Positions 27,044-34,453 of a DNA stretch of 64,000 nucleotides are shown in pieces (within the stretch, counting starts at the first letter, position 1; each line of letters opens with the position of its first letter). The DNA comes from Lacipirellulaceae bacterium (GTDB lineage Bacteria; Planctomycetota; Planctomycetia; Pirellulales; Lacipirellulaceae): contig JAVJRG010000010.1 of assembly GCA_040218535.1 (NCBI GenBank), positions 1-64,000 of the forward strand, given 5' to 3'. The notes under the pieces were generated by a model. It was given only the letters and a program-made list of their open reading frames with translations. It made no database searches and had not been told where the DNA came from. The translations under genes and the position numbers were made by a program.

Positions 27044-27960
27044 GCATGACCTCCAAAGACACGCAGTTGACCGCAACCGATTCGACGGTCGGCCTCGTCT
27101 TCTCGAGGCTGAATGATTATTTCCAACTGACGAAGCCGCGAATCGTCTTGCTTGAGCTAATCGTCGCAGCGGCGACCGCCTGCATAGCGGCTCCTTACGC
27201 GATTGATGCCGTGGTTCTCTTCCATGCACTAGCAGCCACGGCACTGGTTGCAGGAAGTGCGAGTACTGGAAACCAGATCTTGGAACGTGAAGTCGACGCG
27301 AAGATGCCACGAACCGCAGACCGACCTCTCGTGACGGGACGTGTCGCCGTGTGGGAAGCGACGTTGCTTGGCTTGGTCACGCTCGTCATTGGCGTGGCAT
27401 GGCTTTGCCTGAAAGTCAACCTACTGACGGCTGGACTCGGTCTTGCTAGTTGGCTACTTTACGTCGTGGTCTACACGCCGCTGAAAACGCGTACCCCACT
27501 TAACACGGCAGTTGGAGCCGTCGCTGGAGCGTTGCCCTTACTCATGGGATGGACTGCCACGGGGCAGCCGCTTTCCTTGACAGCGTTTGCCTTGGCTGGT
27601 GTCCTCTTCCTGTGGCAGTTCCCGCACTTTATGGCGATTGCTTGGATCTACCGTGATGATTACCAGAGAGCCGGCCACCAGATGATGAGCGTGGTGGATC
27701 CGACAGGCTGGCGATGCGGCTGGCAAGCGATCATAGGTGCCTTGTTTCTAATTCCTGTGAGCCTCATTCCGGCTATCCTCCCAGAGGGTCGAAGCCCGAT
27801 GGCCTACTCATTGTGGGCAATCGCTCTCGGAAGCGTCATTCTCGCTCTTGCTGTTCGATTCGCGGTTGTGCGTGATAACCGAACTGCGAGACAATTGCTG
27901 AAATCAACACTAATCTACTTGCCCGCTTGGCTGGGCGTCCTACTGATGGTTAGCCTCTAA
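27040..27960 (+). CDS. ctaB: Protohaem IX farnesyltransferase (haem O synthase)
   Basis: 306 residues, about eight or nine transmembrane helices. The UbiA-family Asp-rich motif is NQILEREVDAKMPRT followed by RPLVTGR (about 70-90), and a second region is YRDDYQRAGHQMM. It adds a farnesyl group to haem B to make haem O, the substrate of CtaA. The start is GTG 27040 overlapping the ctaA stop; ATG 27046 is the alternative. Confidence 0.94.
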   Translation: MSMTSKDTQLTATDSTVGLVFSRLNDYFQLTKPRIVLLELIVAAATACIAAPYAIDAVVLFHALAATALVAGSASTGNQILEREVDAKMPRTADRPLVTGRVAVWEATLLGLVTLVIGVAWLCLKVNLLTAGLGLASWLLYVVVYTPLKTRTPLNTAVGAVAGALPLLMGWTATGQPLSLTAFALAGVLFLWQFPHFMAIAWIYRDDYQRAGHQMMSVVDPTGWRCGWQAIIGALFLIPVSLIPAILPEGRSPMAYSLWAIALGSVILALAVRFAVVRDNRTARQLLKSTLIYLPAWLGVLLMVSL

Positions 27961-27981
27961 GCTGACAGCAAAGTTAAAACT

Positions 27982-29028
27982 ATGAGTGATCACCACCACG
28001 AAGGCTTCGACTACCAGCCTGCCTTGCCCATCCCCAATGGCAAGCTTTGTCTGTGGCTCTTCTTGTCCACCGAAATTATGTTCTTCGCTGGCTTAATCGG
28101 TGCCTACATCGTCTTGCGATTCGGTGCGATCTCTTGGCCCAGCACTCACGACGTGCACCTGGTCGAGTACTTCGGTGCCATCAACACGGCGGTACTGATC
28201 GCCTCCAGCATCACGGTCGTTCTCTCATTGGAAGCCTCCAAGAAAGACAACGCGGCTGGCGCACGGATGTGGATGATCATCACGCTCGCACTCGGCACCG
28301 TCTTCCTTGGCGTGAAAGCCTACGAGTACAAAGCGAAGATCGATCACTTGATTTATCCGGCAACGCCACGCAGCTCAATCTACGAAAAACCCGATGTCAA
28401 CTACTCAGCGGCAGTTCGGGCACGGCTGGCAGAAATCACCGCGGAACTACCCAAGCCGTCCGACCGAACAGAGGCAGACAACGAGAAGGTCGAGATCATC
28501 GCTGATGTGCAAATGAAGCTTGATGAAGCGGAGCTACTGCTTCGTACCAAGCCCGATTCGCCTGAGGGCCGGATCGCCATGCACAAAGTGGCTGAGATGA
28601 TCTACCCACGAGCCAGCGTTCAGGGCCAGACCTTTGCGATTCCTGAAGCTCATGGGGGCACGAAAGATCACGATCACTCGACAGAAGAACCTGCCAAGGC
28701 TGCCAGCTTGACTCAACCCGGGTTCCGGCTCGTCAGTGCAGAAGTCGAGGGCGATCATTCAGCGGGGCACGCTATCGGGCTGAACGACCAGCATCCCTGG
28801 TTAAAACTTCCCATCATGATCCCCGGCGGCAACCTCTGGGCGAGCACCTACTTCTTGGTGACAGGATTTCACGCGATCCACGTCTTAGTTGGCTTAATCG
28901 CGTTTGTCATTTTGTTAACAATGAATCTCGGGAAAGCAAATTCGGGCGTTATCGAGAACGTTGGTCTTTATTGGCACTTTGTTGACTTGGTTTGGATCTT
29001 CCTGTTCCCGATTCTCTATCTGTTCTAG
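27982..29028 (+). CDS. coxC: Cytochrome c oxidase subunit III with a large internal insertion
   Basis: 348 residues. The N-terminal helices ([15 protein letters not shown]) and the C-terminal helices ([30 protein letters not shown]) are typical of CoxC. Between GVKAYEYK (about 115) and the fourth helix lies an insertion of roughly 140-150 hydrophilic residues with a helical, charged part and a His-rich end. Normal subunits have a short loop here. Subunit III stabilises the oxidase core. Confidence 0.9.
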   Translation: MSDHHHEGFDYQPALPIPNGKLCLWLFLSTEIMFFAGLIGAYIVLRFGAISWPSTHDVHLVEYFGAINTAVLIASSITVVLSLEASKKDNAAGARMWMIITLALGTVFLGVKAYEYKAKIDHLIYPATPRSSIYEKPDVNYSAAVRARLAEITAELPKPSDRTEADNEKVEIIADVQMKLDEAELLLRTKPDSPEGRIAMHKVAEMIYPRASVQGQTFAIPEAHGGTKDHDHSTEEPAKAASLTQPGFRLVSAEVEGDHSAGHAIGLNDQHPWLKLPIMIPGGNLWASTYFLVTGFHAIHVLVGLIAFVILLTMNLGKANSGVIENVGLYWHFVDLVWIFLFPILYLF

Positions 29029-29083
29029 GATTTTGAAATTTTAGGCGGCACTGTAGTAATCAACAACGCAAGCGGTTGGAAAA

Positions 29084-29533
29084 ATGTCTGCGACTCACGA
29101 ATCAACTGACGGTCACCACGAAGATCACGGTGGGACCTCGACTTATATTGCCGTGGCGATCGCCTTGGTGTTCCTCACGGCTTGCTCCTATTGGACCTAC
29201 ACAAGCTTCTGGCCATTTGGCGAAAGCATCGCGATTAAACGGCTGTGGATGATGGCAGTCTCCTGCACCAAAGCGATGCTGGTGATCCTGTTCTTCATGC
29301 ATCTCAAATGGGAAGCGAACTGGAAGTGGGTGCTGACGGTTCCGATGATCATCATGTCTGCCCTACTGATGCTGGCTCTTGTTCCCGACGTGGGCATGAG
29401 AATGCGTTACGCTTCACAAGAACGAATGATCTACGCGGCGGAGCGGCCAGCGCTGGAAACGAGTGACGATGCTCAGGAAGGGAATCAGGAACTCAAGGTC
29501 GTCAATCCCGATGAAGATGCGGCTACCGAATGA
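29084..29533 (+). CDS. Cytochrome c oxidase subunit IV (prokaryotic COX4 type)
   Basis: 149 residues with a His-rich start, three transmembrane helices and the FFMHLKWE motif seen in CyoD/CtaF-type subunits. The charged C-terminal tail of about 45 residues is longer than usual. It is a small accessory subunit in the same operon as subunits I to III. Confidence 0.8.
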   Translation: MSATHESTDGHHEDHGGTSTYIAVAIALVFLTACSYWTYTSFWPFGESIAIKRLWMMAVSCTKAMLVILFFMHLKWEANWKWVLTVPMIIMSALLMLALVPDVGMRMRYASQERMIYAAERPALETSDDAQEGNQELKVVNPDEDAATE

Positions 29534-29578
29534 GCCAGAGGCTCGCTGAACCTTCCCTCCTAAGCCGCCACAGGTTCA

Positions 29579-30556
29579 ATGAGCGATCATCCTGCACTCA
29601 CCGTTTCTAAAGTCACTCATCGCTATGGCCAGCGTGTTGCCGTTGATGAGCTGTCACTCGAGGTTTCTCAGGGCGAGGTCTTCGCATTTCTCGGTCCAAA
29701 CGGGAGTGGTAAGACCACGCTCTTTCGACTGTTGTCGACGCTGATTCCTTTGCAAGAGGGGCAGGTCTCGATTCTCGGCAAGGATCTGGCGAAAGAGGCT
29801 ACCAAGGTCAGACAACAGCTTGGTGTCGTTTTTCAGGCCGCCAGCCTCGATAAGAAGCTAACCGTCAGCGAAAACCTCAAGCACCAAGGCAGACTCTATG
29901 GGCTGTCAGGTCAATCGCTTAGCCAGCGGCAGGAGGAAACTCTAGCGGCAGTTGGTCTGAGCGATCGTCGCAACGATTTGGTGGAGACGCTCTCCGGCGG
30001 AATGCGAAGACGCGTTGAACTCGCCAAGGGCCTCTTGCATCACCCGCGTGTCTTATTGCTCGACGAGCCAAGCACAGGACTCGACCCGGGGGCTCGAAGC
30101 GACCTTTGGAAGTATCTCGGCAAACTCAAAGCAGAGCAGGGCGTGACGATCATTCTCACGACGCATCTGCTGGACGAAGCGGAGCGAGCCGACCGACTGG
30201 CCATCCTCCACGCAGGCAAGCTAGCCGCTCTCGATACGGCTGAGAATCTCCGCGCTTCCTTAGGTGGCGATACGATTACGATTCAATCAACCGATTCTCA
30301 GCGCTTAGCAGACGAAATCGCCCAGCAATTCCAGTGTGAAACAAAAGTTATTGAAGATCAATTAAGGCTTGAGCAGTCGGACGGACCTGTTTGGATTGCG
30401 AAGCTCATGGAGGCGTTTCCCGAACGCATCCAGAGTATCACGCTAGGGAAGCCAACCCTTGAAGATGTCTTTATTGATCGCACGGGCCATCGTTTCTTCG
30501 GCGATGAAACAGGTCATGTAGAAACTCGTACCACCAAGAGAAAGAAAAAGAAGTAG
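29579..30556 (+). CDS. ABC transporter ATP-binding protein
   Basis: 325 residues. Walker A GPNGSGKTT (about 40-48), signature LSGGMRRRVE (about 140), Walker B VLLLDEPSTGLD (about 160) and the H-loop TTHLLDEAE. The C-terminal 90 residues are an accessory domain as in DrrA/CcmA-type exporters, ending in a lysine-rich tail. It pairs with the permease 7 bp downstream. ABC exporters in cox operons have been proposed to help oxidase maturation, but the substrate is unknown. Confidence 0.92.
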   Translation: MSDHPALTVSKVTHRYGQRVAVDELSLEVSQGEVFAFLGPNGSGKTTLFRLLSTLIPLQEGQVSILGKDLAKEATKVRQQLGVVFQAASLDKKLTVSENLKHQGRLYGLSGQSLSQRQEETLAAVGLSDRRNDLVETLSGGMRRRVELAKGLLHHPRVLLLDEPSTGLDPGARSDLWKYLGKLKAEQGVTIILTTHLLDEAERADRLAILHAGKLAALDTAENLRASLGGDTITIQSTDSQRLADEIAQQFQCETKVIEDQLRLEQSDGPVWIAKLMEAFPERIQSITLGKPTLEDVFIDRTGHRFFGDETGHVETRTTKRKKKK

Positions 30557-30563
30557 GTCGCGC

Positions 30564-31364
30564 ATGAGCCAATCTTCATCGACGACGGATAACTCGGCAT
30601 GGCCAGCGATGCTTACACTCGCCGAGCGCGAGCTGGTGCGCTTCTTCCGGCAAAAGAATCGCGTCTTTGGAGCGTTGGGACAGCCGATCATTTTTTGGCT
30701 GTTGTTTAGCGAGGGCCTGAAAGGGAGTGATCTTGACTATGCTCACTTCTTTCCTGGAACGTTAGTGATGATCCTGCTCTTTACAGCGATCTTCGCCACG
30801 ATTTCGATTATTGAGGATCGCCGTGAAGGGTTTCTCCAATCGGTGCTGGTCGCTCCCTCGCCACGTTGGGCAATGGTGGCTGGCAAAATACTCGGGGGAG
30901 CGGCTATTGCGATGATTCAGGGTTTGCTCTTCCTCACGCTTGGTTGGCTAACCTTGCCCTTGGAAAGCAGTGTTCTTGAGATCCTCCAAGCGGTGATATT
31001 GATGGCTCTAATCGCGGTTTCTCTTACATCACTGGGGTTTGTTATCGCGTGGCGAATGGATTCGACGGCAGGGTTTCACGCCATCATGAGCGTGTTTTTA
31101 CTACCAATGTGGCTGCTGTCGGGAGCGTTTTTCCCCGCCGGCAGTGATGGTATCCTGGGATGGATCGTCCGCGTGAACCCACTGACCTACGGGGTCAGTG
31201 GGCTACGACATTATCTGAAGTTTGATCAGGGAGATACGAGCGAGGTGAGTACTGCGTTGGCTTCGCTGCCGGTTTGCTGGCTGGTGACGCTATGTTTTGC
31301 AGTCGTGGTGTTTGCGGCTGCGTGGAAGATCGCAGGAACGCGCAGCACAGGGGATTTGTTATGA
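30564..31364 (+). CDS. ABC-2 type permease
   Basis: 266 residues with six transmembrane helices in ABC-2 order, including the DRREGFLQSVLVAPSPR coupling-helix region near residue 88 and the PMWLLSGAFFP helix near 180. It is the membrane half of the exporter whose ATPase is upstream. Its stop overlaps the SCO start (ATGA at 31361-31364). Confidence 0.88.
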   Translation: MSQSSSTTDNSAWPAMLTLAERELVRFFRQKNRVFGALGQPIIFWLLFSEGLKGSDLDYAHFFPGTLVMILLFTAIFATISIIEDRREGFLQSVLVAPSPRWAMVAGKILGGAAIAMIQGLLFLTLGWLTLPLESSVLEILQAVILMALIAVSLTSLGFVIAWRMDSTAGFHAIMSVFLLPMWLLSGAFFPAGSDGILGWIVRVNPLTYGVSGLRHYLKFDQGDTSEVSTALASLPVCWLVTLCFAVVVFAAAWKIAGTRSTGDLL

Positions 31365-32062
31365 AACCGTCTTTGCTACCGATTTGGCTGGCCCTCGCCT
31401 TTCTGCTCGCCACGGCCTATGGCGGCTACAAGTATTACCAAGTGCAGCAATTTCAGCAGAACAAGAGCAATGCCATCGCAGAGAGACTGCCGCCGATCGA
31501 AGAGTTCGAGTTGGCCACCAGCGAGGGGGGCACGTTTCGCTCCCAAGAAATGCTTGGCAAGGTCTGGGTCACGACGTTTTTCTTCAGCACCTGTCCAGGC
31601 TCGTGTACCCGGCTCAATGCCAACATCAAGTACATGAACTCGCTTGAAGAGATCAAGGATGTGACTTGGCTTAGTATTAGTGTCGATCCTGTGACCGATA
31701 CCATCCCCGTCTTAGCAGCTTACGCCGAACGCTTGAATGCCGACCCCAACCAATGGGTGTTTGCCCGCGGCGAACTCGATTACGTGAAGCGGATTGGCAA
31801 CGACTTTTTCAACTTGCCAGTTATCTATAAGGATCACAGCGACGTGGCAGCCGTCGTTGACAAGAATGGCCGTATCGCGGGGCTTTACAACGCGGTAAGC
31901 ACTTCGGACTCGAAACGGATGGAGAAGAAACTCGTTGAACTACTTGCAGAGCCTTGGACTCCCAGCCCGGCCCCCGAGGAAACGACCACAGAGAAAGAAA
32001 CCGAAGAGAAAACAAACGAACTCAATAACGAAGCTGCAACGGAACAGGCGACCTCTGAATGA
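31361..32062 (+). CDS. SCO1/SenC/PrrC-family copper chaperone
   Basis: 233 residues from ATG 31361 (ATGA overlap with the permease gene). An N-terminal membrane anchor (about 6-25) is followed by a thioredoxin-like domain with the copper ligands Cys78 and Cys82 in STCPGSC and His159 in KDHSD. It inserts copper into, or reduces, the CuA site of subunit II. The C-terminal 40 residues are Glu/Thr-rich and disordered. Confidence 0.93.
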   Translation: MKPSLLPIWLALAFLLATAYGGYKYYQVQQFQQNKSNAIAERLPPIEEFELATSEGGTFRSQEMLGKVWVTTFFFSTCPGSCTRLNANIKYMNSLEEIKDVTWLSISVDPVTDTIPVLAAYAERLNADPNQWVFARGELDYVKRIGNDFFNLPVIYKDHSDVAAVVDKNGRIAGLYNAVSTSDSKRMEKKLVELLAEPWTPSPAPEETTTEKETEEKTNELNNEAATEQATSE

Positions 32063-32562
32063 GCAGTGAAGTCTTCAACCTGTTAGCAGCTCATCCCCTG
32101 GTGCACCTCAATGCAGGGCTGAACTCATTTGCGACCATTTTAATAGTCGTCGGTTACCTGCAGATCAGACAGGGCAAGCGTGACTCCCACGGGCGAACGA
32201 TGCTTGCTGCGTTTCTTGTCTCCGTGCTCTTTCTCATCAGCTACCTGATCTATCACTCGATCTCAGGGCATGTGAAATTCCAGCAAACCGGAGCGTTGCT
32301 TTACACCTATTGGTCGATTCTTGGCTCGCACATTATTTTGGCGATCGTGTGTGCGGTTGCCGTGCCGATTACCGTCTTACGGGGCTTGAAAGCTCTCGGC
32401 TGGGGTGTGGGGAAAGAACTGTCTGACGAGCAACGACAAGCCGTTTTGATCAAACATCGTTCAATGGCCCGATGGTTGCTGCCCGTTTGGTTATACGTTT
32501 CAGTAACAGGTGTAATCGTCTATCTGATGCTTTACCACATCTGGCCGAACCAGCCAGCCTGA
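32059..32562 (+). CDS. DUF420 membrane protein (oxidase assembly factor type)
   Basis: 167 residues with four or five transmembrane helices and conserved His residues (HLNAGLNSFATI, YLIYHSISGH, GSHIILA, HRSMARW) typical of DUF420. Relatives such as CtaM are needed for assembly of haem-copper oxidases in Firmicutes. It overlaps the SCO gene by ATGA and so belongs to the same operon. Confidence 0.88.
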   Translation: MSSEVFNLLAAHPLVHLNAGLNSFATILIVVGYLQIRQGKRDSHGRTMLAAFLVSVLFLISYLIYHSISGHVKFQQTGALLYTYWSILGSHIILAIVCAVAVPITVLRGLKALGWGVGKELSDEQRQAVLIKHRSMARWLLPVWLYVSVTGVIVYLMLYHIWPNQPA

Positions 32563-32580
32563 CGTAAAATGATAGTAGCC

Positions 32581-32841
32581 ATGATCAGAATCCGCTCAAT
32601 CGCTTGCCTCGCACTTGCCGCTTTAGTCATCACCTGCGTGATGAGCGTGGACGCTAGCGCTTGTCCGACTTGCAAAGACGGCATTTCGGAGAACGACCCA
32701 GCCGCTCAATCGATGGCGGCGGGCTATTTCTACAGCATCCTGTTCATGATGACGATGCCCTTTCTCATTCTTGGCTCGTTTATCAGCTTCGCCTATTGGT
32801 CGATACGCAGGCGTACTCATTCTCAGCTTGAAACCTCATAA
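32581..32841 (+). CDS. Small exported CxxC protein with one membrane helix
   Basis: 86 residues from ATG 32581. A signal-like hydrophobic N-terminus ends at VDASA, directly followed by a CPTC motif, and a second transmembrane helix (about 48-72) precedes a basic tail. The CxxC just outside the membrane suggests a redox or copper-binding helper for the oxidase. I do not know a named family. It is the last gene of the respiratory operon. Confidence 0.65.
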   Translation: MIRIRSIACLALAALVITCVMSVDASACPTCKDGISENDPAAQSMAAGYFYSILFMMTMPFLILGSFISFAYWSIRRRTHSQLETS

Positions 32842-32916
32842 CTTCTAGCAAATCCCCAAGGCTCAACGCGGCACAAGTGTACGCGGCGAAACTTTTACTC
32901 ACTTGGAGTCTGCACC

Positions 32917-33210
32917 ATGATTGCCGTCACTGTCACTTTTGAAATTGCGCCCGAGCACGTTGAGGCATTTCGAGTTGGTGTGTTGCAGCACGCGAAGAAC
33001 TCTCTCAGCGAAGAAGGGTGCCGTCGTTTCGACGTGTGTGTGGATCCCGAGAACGCAAATCGCTTTTTCTTGTACGAAATGTATGATGACATGGCAGCGT
33101 TTGAGGTCCACCAGAGCATGGATTATTTCACCAAGTTTGGCTCGACGATCTCCGATTGGGTCACCGACAAGCATCTGGCGGTTTGGGAACTTGCTTCGGT
33201 CGCTTCCTAA
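32917..33210 (+). CDS. Antibiotic biosynthesis monooxygenase (ABM) domain protein
   Basis: 97 residues with the dimeric ferredoxin-like ABM pattern: beta strand IAVTVTFEIAPEH, then EEGCRRFDV, FFLYEMYDDMAAFEVHQ and DWVTDK. Relatives include the YgiN quinol monooxygenase and the LsrG isomerase, so the substrate is open. It lies 75 bp after the respiratory operon and its stop overlaps that of the convergent DUF983 gene (CTAA). Confidence 0.82.
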   Translation: MIAVTVTFEIAPEHVEAFRVGVLQHAKNSLSEEGCRRFDVCVDPENANRFFLYEMYDDMAAFEVHQSMDYFTKFGSTISDWVTDKHLAVWELASVAS

Positions 33211-33620
33211 GCCTCGCTGCTTGATATTTCGCGAGCTTCTTGCTCGTTCGGCCACGGGTCGAACAGTTCGTCGAACGCGATCCACAAGGCTCTGGCGTAG
33301 CGAAAGAACCAGAGAGGGAAGACGACAATCATGAGCGTCAGGACAACAAGCAACTGCTTGCCCGTCAACACTTCAGCGAAATAACAGCCGAAGTAAATGG
33401 CGACAACCAAGACTGCGGTTACGCCATAATTGAAGTAGATGGACCCAAGCAGGTAGCCGGGCGCGCGATCGAATCTTCGTCCGCAATTCTCGCAAGGATC
33501 ATTCATCGCGAACCATCCGCAGAAGAGAGGTGAAACTCCACAGGCGGGGCAACGCAGCCTCAGTCCCCGAAGGAGAAGTTTCGATAACGGTGGTTGGGCT
33601 TGCGTAGGCTCGTTTTCCAT
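33207..33620 (-). CDS. DUF983 zinc-ribbon membrane protein
   Basis: 137 residues from ATG 33620; an in-frame TTG at 33695 would add 25 but would overlap the divergent gene. A treble-clef-like Cys set, CPACG followed by CENCG, precedes the motif APGYLLGSIYFNYG and two transmembrane helices, as in DUF983. The family is often found near cytochrome oxidase genes, as here, but its role is not established. Confidence 0.82.
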   Translation of the reverse strand: MENEPTQAQPPLSKLLLRGLRLRCPACGVSPLFCGWFAMNDPCENCGRRFDRAPGYLLGSIYFNYGVTAVLVVAIYFGCYFAEVLTGKQLLVVLTLMIVVFPLWFFRYARALWIAFDELFDPWPNEQEAREISSSEA

Positions 33621-33689
33621 CAACTCGGTCGGCTTGCTGCTTTCGATGGCTACTTGCAGTGATTGGGGCACGTCGTTAGGCTGCCAGCT

Positions 33690-33866
33690 ATGCAAAAGTT
33701 CGCGAAACTACTGCAATTACTCGGCCTCTCTATTCCCCCGCTAGCGATGGTCGGGGAACTCTCAGGTCGGTTTGGATCCGGGAAAATGCTCAGCTTCCTG
33801 CTGGTTTCGGTCTGCTTGTTTAGCATCGGTTACTTGCTGCAGCAGTACACCAATCCCCAACAGTAG
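33690..33866 (+). CDS. Small membrane protein
   Basis: 58 residues from ATG 33690 (MQKFAKLLQLLGLSIPPLA). Two hydrophobic stretches (about 8-24 and 31-50). Its function is unknown. It is divergent from the DUF983 gene and followed directly by a dispersed hairpin repeat that may also end transcription. Confidence 0.55.
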   Translation: MQKFAKLLQLLGLSIPPLAMVGELSGRFGSGKMLSFLLVSVCLFSIGYLLQQYTNPQQ

Positions 33867-33871
33867 AGATT

Positions 33872-33900
33872 AACCCGAGAGCTTACGCTTCTCGGCTTTG
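33872..33900. repeat. Dispersed hairpin repeat (half element)
   Basis: CCGAGAGCTTACGCTTCTCGG forms a 6-7 bp stem and matches, with one or two changes, 63091-63120 near the other end of the window. It sits between two convergent genes, where it could act as a bidirectional terminator, although it has no long T tract. Confidence 0.6.
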
Positions 33901-33911
33901 AGATTCTTGGC

Positions 33912-34115
33912 TCAGTCCTTGAGAACGAAAGTGATCATCAAGGTCACCCGATAGCTGGTGATCTTGCCGTCCTTGATTTCCGCTTTCTGGTCTTTGACCC
34001 AAGCACTCTTGACATTGTCCAAGGTCTTGCAGGCACGGTCGACGCCGACTTCGATGGCGTCTTCGAAGCTTTTCTTGCTGGAAGAGATGATCTCGGTAAC
34101 ACGTGCGACGGACAT
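33912..34115 (-). CDS. Dodecin (flavin-binding storage protein)
   Basis: 67 residues from ATG 34115 (MSVARVTEIISSSKKSFEDAI). The helix-strand-strand pattern and motifs VKSAWVKDQ and ITSYRVTLMITF are those of dodecins, which form hollow dodecamers that bind riboflavin, FMN or CoA. The upstream ATG at 34151 would give a 12-residue extension unlike the family. Confidence 0.9.
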   Translation of the reverse strand: MSVARVTEIISSSKKSFEDAIEVGVDRACKTLDNVKSAWVKDQKAEIKDGKITSYRVTLMITFVLKD

Positions 34116-34453
34116 GGTGGTAGCCTCCAAGGCTGGGCGAAGGTGTGACAAGTGCAGAAGCCGCTGCGGGCGTCATTCGATGCGTTGATTATGCCGCTCG
34201 GTGACGCCTTCGGCTAGCAGGGTTCTCGCCTCTTTGATTGTTCGCAAATCGAATCAGGGCAGTAGTTTATGCCGATTGCGTCGAGCTTTCAGCATGGCCA
34301 GTCCACCTTGACCGACCTTGCGAATCGCAATAAACTTTTTGCTGCAAGTGTGTTACGACAAATTTACCGTGCTGTGAGAGCGGCTGCCGCTGAGGGTCTA
34401 GCTTGACTCTCCAGACGTTCGCTGCAGAGATCACCAAAGATAAGATACCAAAA
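34116..34453. promoter_or_regulatory. Dodecin / secA intergenic region
   Basis: 338 bp between divergent genes, with no credible ORF or RNA gene. A TTGACT at 34403 may be a -35 element for secA (an alternative in-frame TTG start begins at the same base), but no good -10 follows at the right distance. Confidence 0.3.
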
